Source of the DNA: an uncultured Ruminococcus sp.
Lineage (GTDB): Bacteria; Bacillota; Clostridia; Oscillospirales; Ruminococcaceae
Assembly: GCA_900541495.1 (NCBI GenBank)
Contig: UQKC01000012.1
Span: forward strand, 1 to 45,379
Direction: 5' to 3'
DNA: 45,379 nt
Both the position numbers and the translations under genes were made by a program. The notes beneath the pieces are model-generated. The model was not told where the DNA came from. It saw nothing but the letters and a program-made list of their open reading frames with translations, and made no database searches. Numbering within the stretch: position 1 is the stretch's first letter; each line of letters begins with the position of its first letter. Shown piece after piece: positions 16,858 through 25,489 of this stretch.

Positions 16858-16886
16858 ATTATAGCATATTTAAAGCCATATATCAA
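16858..16886 (-). promoter_or_regulatory. Promoter of parA-parB
   Basis: TTGATA and TATAAT with a 17-bp spacer on the minus strand, about 55 bp upstream of parA. The nearest parS site lies about 65 bp further upstream. Confidence 0.8.
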
Positions 16887-16952
16887 TAGTTTTTGCTTCA
16901 TTTTGTATAATTTCTTATTTTAAAAGTCTATTTTATATAAACCATACTTGAT

Positions 16953-16968
16953 TGTTCCACGTGGAACA
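16953..16968. promoter_or_regulatory. parS site 1 (perfect)
   Basis: TGTTCCACGTGGAACA, identical to the canonical 16-bp ParB-binding palindrome. Confidence 0.95.
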
Positions 16969-17013
16969 CTCTTATTTATGTCTATCTCCATATAGTTACT
17001 TATACACATTAAA

Positions 17014-17029
17014 TGTTCCACATGGAACA
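17014..17029. promoter_or_regulatory. parS site 2 (CACATG variant)
   Basis: TGTTCCACATGGAACA differs from canonical parS by one central base. Confidence 0.85.
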
Positions 17030-17057
17030 TTTATCAATATAAAATTATCAATGTGTT

Positions 17058-17073
17058 TGTTTCACGTGGAACA
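17058..17073. promoter_or_regulatory. parS site 3 (one mismatch)
   Basis: TGTTTCACGTGGAACA has one base change in the left arm. Confidence 0.9.
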
Positions 17074-17076
17074 AAA

Positions 17077-17109
17077 TGCGGTTCAATAACTATTTGTTAT
17101 TGAACCGCA
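17077..17109 (-). terminator. Terminator of noc
   Basis: A 14-bp perfect stem (17077-17090 with 17096-17109), 5-nt loop, then TTTTG on the minus strand, directly abutting parS site 3. Confidence 0.85.
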
Positions 17110-17112
17110 AGA

Positions 17113-17922
17113 TCAATTATTCTCTGTTGGAATACGAACAATATATTCTATATACCCATTCTCCTTAATTTTCTGTGAATCAGCATTAATTCCCGCCGCT
17201 TTCATCATTTCGACTGCTTTATTAATTGTATTTACAAACAAACGTATGTCCTTGAACGCTCCGCTTCTGCGTCGAATACTTTCTCTTTCGTTCTCTCTAT
17301 CAATAATTGCAGCAACAAGTCGTTCTGTTTGCTCTACATTAAGTCGTTTTGAACATACACTTTCGATAACTTCAAGCTGTAAATTTTCGCTTTGTAACTT
17401 TAACAGTGCCCTTGCATGACGTTCAGTTAAGCCATAACATCGGATTTTATTGCGAATATCATCTGACAATTTAAGCAATCTCAGCTTATTCGCAATGGTT
17501 GATTGTGTTTTCCCAAGCCGAATTGCCGCATCTTCCTGCGTCATTCCATAGAAATCAAGCAGTTTTGATAATGCTTCTGCTTCATCAAAGAAATGCAGAT
17601 CCTTACGCTGAATATTCTCCACAAGTGCAAGTACAGCAGAATTTCTGTCTGTAACATCAAGTATTATGCATGGAGCGGTTGTATATCCGAGAACTTTTAA
17701 TGCTCTTAAGCGTCTTTCCCCTGCAATAAGAACGTATTTTTCTCCCTCGGCTTTTACTGTTAAAGGCTGAAGCAAGCCGTTCAATTTTATACTTTCCGCA
17801 AGCTCGTTTATATCATCACCAAATACAGTTCTCGGTTGGTATGGGTTTGCCCCAATTTTTTCTATATCTATTTCAATAACTTTATTAACGACCTTTTCTT
17901 TCACAAGGAATGGGAAATTCAT
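17113..17922 (-). CDS. noc: Nucleoid occlusion protein Noc (ParB paralogue)
   Basis: 269 residues. The N-terminus MNFPFLVKEKVV is short and amphipathic, as in Noc proteins that attach to the membrane. Next come the ParB-type NPYQPRTVF and GERRLRA (68-74), and a helix-turn-helix with MTQEDAAIRLGKTQSTIANKLRLL. Noc binds its own DNA sites and blocks division over the nucleoid. Position beside rsmG and parAB is the classical one for noc; a second ParB with partition function is the alternative. GGAGG lies before the ATG. Confidence 0.88.
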   Translation of the reverse strand: MNFPFLVKEKVVNKVIEIDIEKIGANPYQPRTVFGDDINELAESIKLNGLLQPLTVKAEGEKYVLIAGERRLRALKVLGYTTAPCIILDVTDRNSAVLALVENIQRKDLHFFDEAEALSKLLDFYGMTQEDAAIRLGKTQSTIANKLRLLKLSDDIRNKIRCYGLTERHARALLKLQSENLQLEVIESVCSKRLNVEQTERLVAAIIDRENERESIRRRSGAFKDIRLFVNTINKAVEMMKAAGINADSQKIKENGYIEYIVRIPTENN

Positions 17923-17966
17923 TGTGCATCCTCCTTTAAAGTATCTTTTTTGTACTCTTTGATTAG

Positions 17967-17972
17967 ATTATA
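17967..17972 (-). promoter_or_regulatory. Candidate -10 box of noc
   Basis: TATAAT preceded by TGC (extended -10) on the minus strand, about 45 bp upstream of noc; no good -35 box is seen. Confidence 0.4.
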
Positions 17973-18033
17973 GCACAACATATTAATATTTTATGTCGAA
18001 ATGGATATAATTACCATTATTTAGTTAATAAAA

Positions 18034-18060
18034 TAGCCGATAGTTAAATTCTATCGGCTA
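18034..18060 (-). terminator. Terminator of the yidC-to-rsmG gene row
   Basis: TAGCCGATAG and CTATCGGCTA pair around 7 nt and are followed by TTTTATT on the minus strand, immediately after rsmG. Confidence 0.85.
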
Positions 18061-18067
18061 ATAACAA

Positions 18068-18775
18068 TTATAATGGTTTTTTATCGATCTGTGAAGGATT
18101 TCTCGGATACTTCTTTGGTGTTTCCTTGATTTTATTATAGACAATGATCTGACGTTTATCTCCACATGGCAATTTATATTCCTTTACATCAGAAATCTCC
18201 GCACCAAGCGTACGATATGCAGTAAATGAATCCTTTGCATCTTCATTCGGACCTTTAAGCGCAACAAACTTTCCACCGATTTTAACATAAGGTAGGCAAT
18301 ACTCACACAAAATAGGCAGCGGAGCAACAGCTCGCGCAGTCGCAATATCAAACTGTTCACGTAAATCAGCCTTTTTTGCTCCATCCTCTGCTCTGGAATG
18401 GATACAGTTTATATCAAGTGAAAGTTCACTTGATACCTCCGTTAGAAAATTGATTCGCTTGTTAAGGCTGTCGAGAAGCGTGACTTTCAAATCATTACGA
18501 TAGATTTTCATTGGGATTCCGGGAAAACCTGCACCCGTTCCAACGTCAATTACACTCGAATTTTGTGAAATAATATCATCTCTAAATGGTGCAAGGCTAT
18601 CAAGAAAGTGCTTTTCGGTTATTCCGAGTGGGTCAGTTATTGCTGTAAGATTGATTTTCTCGTTCCAGCTAACCAAAAGCTCTGCATAAACGTCGAAATT
18701 TCTATACATTTCTTCATTTAAATTCAAGTCAAAGCTTTTGAACATTTCTGCGGCTTCGTTATATGGTAGTATCAA
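18068..18775 (-). CDS. rsmG: 16S rRNA (guanine527-N7)-methyltransferase RsmG
   Basis: 235 residues. It methylates G527 of 16S rRNA using S-adenosylmethionine; the cofactor motif is SVIDVGTGAGFPGIPMKI (about 75-92). The start codon is TTG at 18773-18775, with AAGGAGG seven bases upstream. The C-terminal tail (KKYPRNPSQIDKKPL) is typical. It follows mnmG, with parS site 4 between the two genes, and is the last gene of the leftward row. Confidence 0.95.
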   Translation of the reverse strand: MILPYNEAAEMFKSFDLNLNEEMYRNFDVYAELLVSWNEKINLTAITDPLGITEKHFLDSLAPFRDDIISQNSSVIDVGTGAGFPGIPMKIYRNDLKVTLLDSLNKRINFLTEVSSELSLDINCIHSRAEDGAKKADLREQFDIATARAVAPLPILCEYCLPYVKIGGKFVALKGPNEDAKDSFTAYRTLGAEISDVKEYKLPCGDKRQIIVYNKIKETPKKYPRNPSQIDKKPL

Positions 18776-18793
18776 ATTTGTACCTCCTTAAAA

Positions 18794-18809
18794 TGTTCCA
18801 CATGGAACA
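18794..18809. promoter_or_regulatory. parS site 4 (CACATG variant)
   Basis: TGTTCCACATGGAACA, the same variant as site 2, in the 37-bp gap between mnmG and rsmG. Confidence 0.85.
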
Positions 18810-18812
18810 AAA

Positions 18813-20696
18813 TCAATCCGACTTACGCTGACTTGAAAGCCAGATAATAAGAACACTCACATCGGCAGGTGAAACACCCGATATTCGGGTCGCCTGACCA
18901 ATATTGGCAGGCTGGATTCGATTAAGCTTTTCAGTTGCTTCAAGGCTAAGTCCCGTTATAGTCTTATAATCAAAATCAGTTGGCAAAAGCTTTGCTTCAA
19001 GCTTCTGTATATGTTCAACATCGAGGAGCTGACGGGCAATGTAACCCTCATATTCTATCTTCAAGCCGACCTGTTCCCTAACCTCATAAGAAAGTTCGGG
19101 GCGATTTTCATCGAATGGCGCAAGGTCATCATAGGAAACCTGCGGACGCTTTATAAGCTCGGAAAGTCGAATTCCGGTTGAAACCGTCGCAGTTCCACGT
19201 TCTTCAAGCAGCTTATTGAGCTCATCTGTTGGCGGTATCGAGGTTCTCTTTACACGATGAATTTCGTGATCTATTTGCTCCATTTTTTCAAGGAACTTGT
19301 TATATCTCTCATCGGAAATAAGACCAATTTCATGTCCGAGCGGAGTTAAACGCTCATCAGCATTATCCTGACGAAGCAAAAGTCGGTATTCGCTTCGTGA
19401 AGTCATCATTCTGTAAGGATCGGAACAGCCTTTTATAACAAGATCATCGATAAGCGTCCCAATGTATGATGATGAACGCGGAAGTTCAATTGCAGGAAGT
19501 CCCTTTACAGCTCTTGCCGCATTGATTCCAGCAACAAGACCCTGAGCGGCGGCTTCTTCATAACCCGATGTACCGTTGAACTGCCCTGCGCCGTAAAGTC
19601 CGCCGACCTTTTTAAATTCAAGACTATGCTTCAAATCGAGCGGATTACAGCAGTCATACTCTATCGCATATGCGTTTCGCATAATCTCAACGTGTTCGAG
19701 TCCCTTTATCGTGCGCAAAAACTTTATCTGAACGTCCTCGGGGAGCGAAGATGACATTCCCTGCAGATAATATTCGTCAGTTTCAAGCCCCATTGGCTCG
19801 ATGAAAAGCTGATGACGCGGCTTCTCGGAAAAACGCATTATTTTATCTTCAATAGACGGACAGTAACGAGGGCCAATTGCGTGGATTCGTCCCGAATAGA
19901 TAGGCGATCGTCCGATATTCTCACGGATAACATTATGCGTGTCCTCATTCGTATAAGCAATGTAGCAGGAAACGATGTTCGCCAAACCGTCACGATTTGT
20001 TTCAAAAGAAAAAGGCTGAATGTCCTCGTCCCCGTCCTGACGTTCAAGCTTGTCAAAATCTATCGAACGCTTGTGAACACGGGACGGCGTTCCCGTTTTG
20101 AAACGGCGTATCTCAATGCCAAGGCTTCGTAAGCTGTCCGTCAGAAACTTAGCAGGAAGCGTAGCGTCAGGACCGCTCTCGTAAGAAACCTCACCAACGT
20201 GAATAACGCCGCCAAGGTATGTACCCGTTGCGATTACAGCCGCCTTGACCGAGTATTCAGCACCAAGACGTGTTCTTACACCCGTAACGTGACCGTTCTC
20301 CGTGAGTATCTCAGCCACTTCCGCCTGCTTGATATCAAGATTCTGCGTGTCTTCGCAGGTTTTTTTCATTCGATTGTGATATTTTACTCTGTCAGCCTGA
20401 ACACGCAGACTGTGAACAGCAGGGCCTTTTCCGCGGTTCAGCATACGGCTCTGAATGAAACATTCATCAGCCGCCTTACCCATTTCACCGCCGAGAGCAT
20501 CTATTTCACGAACAAGATGTCCCTTTGCAGTGCCGCCGATAGACGGATTGCAGGGCATATTCGCAATGCTGTCGAGCGAAATAGTGAAAAGAACCGTCTT
20601 TGCACCAAGACGAGCCGACGCGAGCGCAGCTTCAACACCTGCGTGACCTGCGCCGATAACGGCAACATCATAATTATCTAAATAATAATTCTCCAT
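18813..20696 (-). CDS. mnmG: tRNA uridine-34 5-carboxymethylaminomethyl modification enzyme MnmG (GidA)
   Basis: 627 residues, full length. The FAD-binding motif VIGAGHAGVEAALASARLG is at the N-terminus; GTYLGGVIHVGE and the cysteine-bearing CPSIEDK and GCSDPYRMMTSRSEYRLLLRQDNAD are present. With MnmE it installs the carboxymethylaminomethyl group at the wobble uridine of several tRNAs. It lies 21 bp downstream of mnmE, as expected for an operon. Confidence 0.96.
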   Translation of the reverse strand: MENYYLDNYDVAVIGAGHAGVEAALASARLGAKTVLFTISLDSIANMPCNPSIGGTAKGHLVREIDALGGEMGKAADECFIQSRMLNRGKGPAVHSLRVQADRVKYHNRMKKTCEDTQNLDIKQAEVAEILTENGHVTGVRTRLGAEYSVKAAVIATGTYLGGVIHVGEVSYESGPDATLPAKFLTDSLRSLGIEIRRFKTGTPSRVHKRSIDFDKLERQDGDEDIQPFSFETNRDGLANIVSCYIAYTNEDTHNVIRENIGRSPIYSGRIHAIGPRYCPSIEDKIMRFSEKPRHQLFIEPMGLETDEYYLQGMSSSLPEDVQIKFLRTIKGLEHVEIMRNAYAIEYDCCNPLDLKHSLEFKKVGGLYGAGQFNGTSGYEEAAAQGLVAGINAARAVKGLPAIELPRSSSYIGTLIDDLVIKGCSDPYRMMTSRSEYRLLLRQDNADERLTPLGHEIGLISDERYNKFLEKMEQIDHEIHRVKRTSIPPTDELNKLLEERGTATVSTGIRLSELIKRPQVSYDDLAPFDENRPELSYEVREQVGLKIEYEGYIARQLLDVEHIQKLEAKLLPTDFDYKTITGLSLEATEKLNRIQPANIGQATRISGVSPADVSVLIIWLSSQRKSD

Positions 20697-20717
20697 TTTC
20701 AGTATTCCAATCTAAAT

Positions 20718-22091
20718 TTACTTTCCAACACAGAAATGCGAGAAAACTTCGTTTACAACCGCTTCACTCGCACGTTCACCCGTGAGTTCAAGCAGGAAAT
20801 TCTCGCTTTCATCTATAAGAATGGTCACAGCATCAAGCGTTGAACCGAATTTTATCGCAGAAATGCTCTCATCAAGACAGTTCAGCGCATTTTTTACACA
20901 GTCACGCTGACGCTCATTCGCAATGATACCCGAATCATAATTTATACTGTTTGTTTTAAACATATCAGTAAGTACAGACTGTAATTTATCAAGTCCGTCA
21001 GCCGACTTTGCAGAAATTTCTATTACCGAAACGAACTTCGAGCGAATAAAATCAGCATCTATCGAAACTTCAAGATCGGTCTTGTTTATGACAGCAACAG
21101 CATTCTTCCCTGCACATTTGTCGCATATTTCAATATCCTCGGGCGAAAGCTCCTGCGAATTATCGAAAACCGCAAGCACAAGGTCAGCAGTATCTATCTT
21201 TTCCTGCGCCTTTTTAACGCCAAAGCCCTCAACAATATCTTCGGTTTCGCGTATTCCTGCCGTGTCGGATAATCGCAGAACAATATCTCCGAGCCGAACA
21301 GACTCCTCTACAATATCTCGCGTAGTTCCCGCAATATCGGTAACAATGCTTCGCTCACAGCCGCTCAGAAGATTCATCAATGTACTTTTGCCAACATTAG
21401 GCTTGCCGATAATAGCCGTGTCGATGCCGCTTCGCAGAATCCTGCCGTAGTCATAAGTCGAAAGTATATCATTAAGCGAAGCTTTAGCACTCTCCAATGT
21501 CCCGAGCATCGTATCTTCATCTACCTCGGGAATGTCCTCCTCAGGGTAATCATTCCAAGCCGCAAGTTCGCCAAGCAGATGCAGAAGCGACTTTGAAACA
21601 GCATCTATCCTGCCGAAAAGCGCACCTTTTTTCAGCGCCGCCGCCGAACGCAGGCTTGCACTGCCCTCCGCCGAGATTATATCCATAACCGATTCGGCTT
21701 CAATAAGGTTCATTTTGCCGTTGAGGAACGCTCTCTTGGTGAACTCCCCCGCTTCGGCAGGTCTTGCGCCGAGCGAGAAAACAAGCTTTAAAATATTCTC
21801 CGTTACGAAAATACCACCGTGGCAGGATATCTCAGCAACGTCCTCACCCGTGTATGACCTCGGAGCGCGGAAAACTGTCAGCACACATTCATCAAAGAAT
21901 TCGCCGTCATATTCGATCCTACCGAAAGCGCAGGTGTAACCGTCCATTTCGGAAGGCTTTCTGCGGCTCGATATCGGCATAAAAATCTTATCGCATATAG
22001 AAAAAGCATCATCACCGCTTATTCGTATGACCGCAATGCCGCCTGCACCTCTCGGCGTGGAAACGGCGGCTATCGTATTTGACCTTGTCAT
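20718..22091 (-). CDS. mnmE: tRNA modification GTPase MnmE (TrmE)
   Basis: 457 residues: an N-terminal tetrahydrofolate-binding domain, helical regions and an embedded G domain with GKPNVGKST, DTAGIRETED and NKTD, ending in the conserved FCVGK. It works with MnmG as a complex. CGGAGG precedes the ATG. The gene is preceded by an 80-bp palindromic element that separates it from jag. Confidence 0.96.
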   Translation of the reverse strand: MTRSNTIAAVSTPRGAGGIAVIRISGDDAFSICDKIFMPISSRRKPSEMDGYTCAFGRIEYDGEFFDECVLTVFRAPRSYTGEDVAEISCHGGIFVTENILKLVFSLGARPAEAGEFTKRAFLNGKMNLIEAESVMDIISAEGSASLRSAAALKKGALFGRIDAVSKSLLHLLGELAAWNDYPEEDIPEVDEDTMLGTLESAKASLNDILSTYDYGRILRSGIDTAIIGKPNVGKSTLMNLLSGCERSIVTDIAGTTRDIVEESVRLGDIVLRLSDTAGIRETEDIVEGFGVKKAQEKIDTADLVLAVFDNSQELSPEDIEICDKCAGKNAVAVINKTDLEVSIDADFIRSKFVSVIEISAKSADGLDKLQSVLTDMFKTNSINYDSGIIANERQRDCVKNALNCLDESISAIKFGSTLDAVTILIDESENFLLELTGERASEAVVNEVFSHFCVGK

Positions 22092-22113
22092 AAATTCCTC
22101 CGAATATTAGAAT

Positions 22114-22193
22114 ACCGCACAAGAAATACTAAACACTCATTATATTGTCGGTTTTGTCAAACAAAAAGGGTGTTCAGTATAAATTTGTGCGGT
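22114..22193. repeat. 80-bp palindromic element between jag and mnmE
   Basis: The arms (ACCGCACAA...ATACTAAACACTC against GGGTGTTCAGTAT...TTGTGCGGT) are inverted over about 25 bp each. The inner CTAAACAC/GTGTTCAG resembles the ends of the CTAAAC-type elements elsewhere in the window. It lies inside an otherwise co-directional row, so its RNA would form a long hairpin. Confidence 0.6.
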
Positions 22194-22214
22194 AAAAATT
22201 GCGAAATTAGCTTA

Positions 22215-23000
22215 TCAGATATCTATCTTGCCGTAAAGGTCACCCGAAATAAGGTCGTCCTCCGGCTTCGGCTTTTTATATTCCTTTTCAAAGGAAGTCT
22301 TCATCATATCGAGCGAACGCGGTGTGTATTCACCGTTCTTCTTGCCGCCCCTCTTGTAACCTGTCTTGCCGTCACGTCTTGGGCGAGGATTTGTTGAAGA
22401 GATAGAAACCTTTCTGTAAGGCTCTTCGCCGATGCTCTTGGAGGTAACACCCTCGATGTTTGCAACTGCGGAGTGAATAATTCTTCTCTCATATGGATTC
22501 ATCGGTTCAAGAGTTGTAGTTCTGCCCGTTCTGATAACGGTCTTGGAAATTTTAACTGCGAGGTCTTCAAGGATAGCCTTTCTCTTCTCGCGGTAGCCGC
22601 AGGAGTCAACATTGATGCGGTAATATTCCTTGTCACCCTTGTTTGCGGTCATAGAAGCAAGGTACTGGATAGCGTCAAGAGTTTCGCCTCTTCTGCCGAT
22701 GATAGCACCGCTCGTGTCACCGAGAATTTCGATAACAGCGCCGTCTTCTGTTTCAGTAACATTGAGTGAGGAATCGATGCCCATATTGTCAAGGATACCC
22801 TTTATATAATCAGCTGCGATCTGTGCCTTTGACGGCTCATATTCAGCCTCAACCTTTGCTTCGCCCTTTACAATACCGAAAAGACCTTTTTTCGGTTCTT
22901 CAAGAACATTGAACTTGATCTTGTTTTCTTCAACGCCGAATTCTGCTGCTGCCATAGCCTTAGCTTCATCTATGGACTTAGCTGTAAAAACCTGTTTCAT
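22215..23000 (-). CDS. jag: SpoIIIJ-associated RNA-binding protein Jag (KhpB/EloR)
   Basis: 261 residues. Domains in order: the Jag-N domain (KQVFTAKSIDEAKAMAAAEFGVEENKIKF), a KH domain with IGRRGETLDAIQYL, and an R3H domain with MNPYERRIIHSAVANIEG, followed by a basic, disordered glycine- and lysine-rich tail. It binds RNA, probably together with KhpA, and is linked to cell elongation in related bacteria. Located just after yidC as usual. Confidence 0.93.
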   Translation of the reverse strand: MKQVFTAKSIDEAKAMAAAEFGVEENKIKFNVLEEPKKGLFGIVKGEAKVEAEYEPSKAQIAADYIKGILDNMGIDSSLNVTETEDGAVIEILGDTSGAIIGRRGETLDAIQYLASMTANKGDKEYYRINVDSCGYREKRKAILEDLAVKISKTVIRTGRTTTLEPMNPYERRIIHSAVANIEGVTSKSIGEEPYRKVSISSTNPRPRRDGKTGYKRGGKKNGEYTPRSLDMMKTSFEKEYKKPKPEDDLISGDLYGKIDI

Positions 23001-23029
23001 GAAAATGCTCCTCTCGTAAAATTGTTATA

Positions 23030-23125
23030 CTAAACTCCATTTAAAATTTGGAAAAAATCAAGCCGACAATCTTGAATATATTGGATTTCGGCGCAGATTT
23101 TTTCCTTTATTTTATTGGTGTTTAG
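23030..23125. mobile_element. CTAAAC-ended MITE-like hairpin element, copy 2
   Basis: A 96-bp element: CTAAACTCCA at one end and TTGGTGTTTAG at the other, internal GGAAAAAATC/GATTTTTTCC and GCCGA/TCGGC, and TA flanking both ends (TA target site, as for Tc1/mariner-like transposases). It sits in the yidC-jag gap and would be transcribed as a long hairpin. Confidence 0.7.
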
Positions 23126-23162
23126 TATTTATACCTCGGCTTATATAAAAGCCGTGTGAATC

Positions 23163-24329
23163 TTAGTTATCGCTGTTGTCATCATCTTCGATGTATTCAT
23201 CGCCGTACTTTTCAGCCTGTCTTTTTCTTGCTTCGTTGATAAGTCTGCGCTCATACTCTTTCTGCTGCGACTTGGAGAGCTTGAATTCGCCGTCATCATC
23301 GTCATCGGAAACCTTGGAAACGGCAGTCTTGCCGCCGTTTTGTGCAGCCATTTGCTCCTGCATAAGCTGCTGATAACGTTCCATCATGCCCTTTTTCTTC
23401 TTATTCTTCTTTTTCTTCTTGTCTTTCTCAACAAGCTCCGCAACGTATTCGGGAGTGTAGATCTTGTTTATGATTATCATCGAGATAAAGGAGAAGAATG
23501 CCGAAGCTGCCCAGTAGAAACCGATAGCAGCAGGATACTTGTAAGCGATCCAAACAGCGAAGATAGGCATACCGAATGTGAGCATCATCATCGAGCCTGC
23601 CTGAGGACCCTGCATAGCCGACGGATTCATCTTCTTCTGACGGATCTGGCTGTAAACGGAAGAAGCCATCTGGAATACACCCGATAAAATAGGTATAAGA
23701 AGAAGGATTATAGCTGCGCTGTTCCAGACTTCGGGGTGGAATGTCGGAGTAAGGTCAAGGTCAACACCGAATAATGTGTTGTTAAAGTCAAGAACCTTTG
23801 ACTTGAGTTCGTCAAACATAGGGTCGGAGAAAAGTCCTACATAGTTGGGATCTTTTATCGCCTGTGTAATATATATCTCGGGACGGACTGAGAAATACCT
23901 GTTTCCCTCAACCAAAGCTGTGTTCTGAAGAACTTCCTTAGCTGCATCGATAACGTCCGACGAGATTCGGAGAATGTGCGTGATAGGACGGTAAACGACA
24001 TCGAATATACCGTAAAGTATCGGGAACTGAATGAGCATCGGCAGACATGAACTCATAGGATTGCAGTTTTCCTCTGCGTAAAGCTTCATTACCTCTTCAT
24101 TGTATTTTTCCTGATTTTTGCCATACTGCTTTTTGAGCTTGTCAAGCTTTGGCTGGAGTGCCTGCATTGCGACCGTGGATTTCTGCGTCTTTATCTGCGT
24201 AGGGATCATTATAAGCTTTGTAACTATCGTGAAAAGAACGATAGCAAGCGCATAATTGTTACAGATTTGATAGAAAAACCACATTACCCAACCGAGCGGA
24301 TAACCGATGATTCTGCTGATTATGCCCAT
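23163..24329 (-). CDS. yidC: Membrane protein insertase YidC (OxaA/SpoIIIJ)
   Basis: 388 residues. The start MGIISRIIGYPLGW at 24329 is chosen because GGAGG lies eight bases upstream. The OxaI/YidC core has hydrophobic segments near 8-40, 95-120, 210-235, 255-275 and 280-300, and the region TKLIMIPTQIKTQKSTVAMQ that carries the conserved hydrophilic-groove arginine/lysine neighbourhood. The cytoplasmic tail is highly charged (KKKKNKKKK, DDDDDGEF). An insertion of about 90 residues lies between segments 2 and 3. It inserts membrane proteins, alone or with SecYEG. Confidence 0.95.
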   Translation of the reverse strand: MGIISRIIGYPLGWVMWFFYQICNNYALAIVLFTIVTKLIMIPTQIKTQKSTVAMQALQPKLDKLKKQYGKNQEKYNEEVMKLYAEENCNPMSSCLPMLIQFPILYGIFDVVYRPITHILRISSDVIDAAKEVLQNTALVEGNRYFSVRPEIYITQAIKDPNYVGLFSDPMFDELKSKVLDFNNTLFGVDLDLTPTFHPEVWNSAAIILLLIPILSGVFQMASSVYSQIRQKKMNPSAMQGPQAGSMMMLTFGMPIFAVWIAYKYPAAIGFYWAASAFFSFISMIIINKIYTPEYVAELVEKDKKKKKNKKKKGMMERYQQLMQEQMAAQNGGKTAVSKVSDDDDDGEFKLSKSQQKEYERRLINEARKRQAEKYGDEYIEDDDNSDN

Positions 24330-24407
24330 TTTTACCTCCAAAATTCTGATAGAAGATTTCTATATATAAAATACATAAAGTAATTATATTCAAATTTATA
24401 CAAACAG

Positions 24408-24683
24408 TTATTGATTATTTTTCTCCCTTTCCTCACGCTTTGCGCGGCTTTTAAGGGTGTAAAGGAAGAATTTGTCGGGGACTTTGTCCACACCGCCGTT
24501 ACTGTAAGGATTGCATCGCAGCAGCCTCCAGACGGCAAGAACTGTACCCTTAGCCGCTCCGTGCTTCTGCAAAGCTTCAAGCGCATACGTCGAACACGTC
24601 GGGTAATACTTGCAGCATGGCGGCTTCAAAGGAGATATTATTTTACGATAAAATTTTACCAACAGTGATAAAATATATTTCAT
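24408..24683 (-). CDS. yidD: Membrane protein insertion efficiency factor YidD
   Basis: 91 residues from the ATG at 24683 (MKYILSLLVKFYRK); a 7-residue longer form from 24704 is possible, and neither has a clear ribosome-binding site. The diagnostic core is KIISPLKPPCCKYYPTCSTYALEAL, followed by WRLLRCNPYSNGGVDKVP. A small, partly amphipathic protein encoded between rnpA and yidC, thought to help YidC-dependent insertion. Confidence 0.93.
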   Translation of the reverse strand: MKYILSLLVKFYRKIISPLKPPCCKYYPTCSTYALEALQKHGAAKGTVLAVWRLLRCNPYSNGGVDKVPDKFFLYTLKSRAKREEREKNNQ

Positions 24684-24715
24684 ATAACAAATAGTAATAT
24701 ACAAACAGTAATAAA

Positions 24716-25108
24716 TTATTTATTTTTATCTGTCTGTTTATTATTTTTAGAGTTTTTATTGCGTTTCTTCGGGTTCGGGTCATTCATCGCAGGAATGAGC
24801 CTTGTCCTGAAAAACCTGCTTATATCGGTCGATTTGCAGTCACCGCAGCCCTCGCGCGAAACAACAACGATGTTGTATCCCCTCGGGATAAGCTGCTCAT
24901 TCTCGCGGTAAGCCTGACGGATTATCCTGCGGCAGCGGCTTCTTACAACAGCGTTTCCTGTTTTCTTTCCCGTCGAAATGCCGAGCTTGTTCTGTGGAGT
25001 GCCGTTCTTGCGAAAGTAAACAACGCAGGCTCTTCCGCAGACATAGTTTCCCCTCTTGAAGAGATTCAGAAACTCCTTATTCTCTTTCATTTTAATAGTA
25101 TAGATCAT
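24716..25108 (-). CDS. rnpA: Ribonuclease P protein component
   Basis: 130 residues. The RNR motif region KKTGNAVVRSRCRRIIRQAYR identifies the protein subunit that helps the RNase P RNA bind precursor tRNA. The C-terminal extension (KKRNKNSKNNKQTDKNK) is longer and more basic than usual. The start at 25108 (MIYTIKMKENKEF) fits the family, although the ribosome-binding site is weak. The gene lies after rpmH, with a terminator-like hairpin between. Confidence 0.93.
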   Translation of the reverse strand: MIYTIKMKENKEFLNLFKRGNYVCGRACVVYFRKNGTPQNKLGISTGKKTGNAVVRSRCRRIIRQAYRENEQLIPRGYNIVVVSREGCGDCKSTDISRFFRTRLIPAMNDPNPKKRNKNSKNNKQTDKNK

Positions 25109-25132
25109 AAAAACCGCCGATACTTTGATTTA

Positions 25133-25173
25133 AAAGAAAAAAGACCACAAAAGGGGCATACCCGATTGCGGTC
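25133..25173 (-). terminator. Terminator or attenuator between rpmH and rnpA
   Basis: GACCGCAA and TTGTGGTC pair (one G-U) and are followed by six T on the minus strand. A second stem-loop without a T-run (AAAGGGG.../CCCCTTT, about 25196-25226) lies closer to rpmH. Together they would let ribosomal protein L34 be made in excess over RNase P protein. Confidence 0.7.
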
Positions 25174-25240
25174 CGTTTAAGCTCAGACTCATACAAAGGG
25201 GCAGAAAGAATCCTTTTGCCCCCTTTATATTCATTGATGA

Positions 25241-25375
25241 TTAGTAAGAGAGTCTTTTTCTGCCCTTAGCACGTCTTCTTGCCAATACTTTACGACCGTT
25301 TCTTGTTGCCATTCTCTTCATGAAGCCGTGTTCTTTTTTTCTGTGAAGCTTCTTAGGCTGGTATGTTCTTTTCAT
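25241..25375 (-). CDS. rpmH: Ribosomal protein L34
   Basis: 44 residues, highly basic: MKRTYQPKKLHRKKEHGF continues into MKRMATRNGRKVLARRRAKGR. A component of the large ribosomal subunit. AAAAGGAGGAG precedes the ATG. Classical first gene of the rpmH-rnpA-yidD-yidC row next to the origin. Its promoter lies about 215 bp upstream, and a MITE-like element occupies part of the leader. Confidence 0.97.
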   Translation of the reverse strand: MKRTYQPKKLHRKKEHGFMKRMATRNGRKVLARRRAKGRKRLSY

Positions 25376-25489
25376 TGTTTAACTCCTCCTTTTATTTCGA
25401 TAATTAGGCAGCCCTTGTCCGACGCAGAAAAAAAACGCCGAAGCAGCTCTGCCGAAAGGACATATTCATAAAGATATCTAACAGAGTTA

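Noticed and set aside
22140..22175. Promoter in the jag-mnmE palindrome
   Set aside because: TTGACA and TATAAT occur on the minus strand, but only 10 bp apart.
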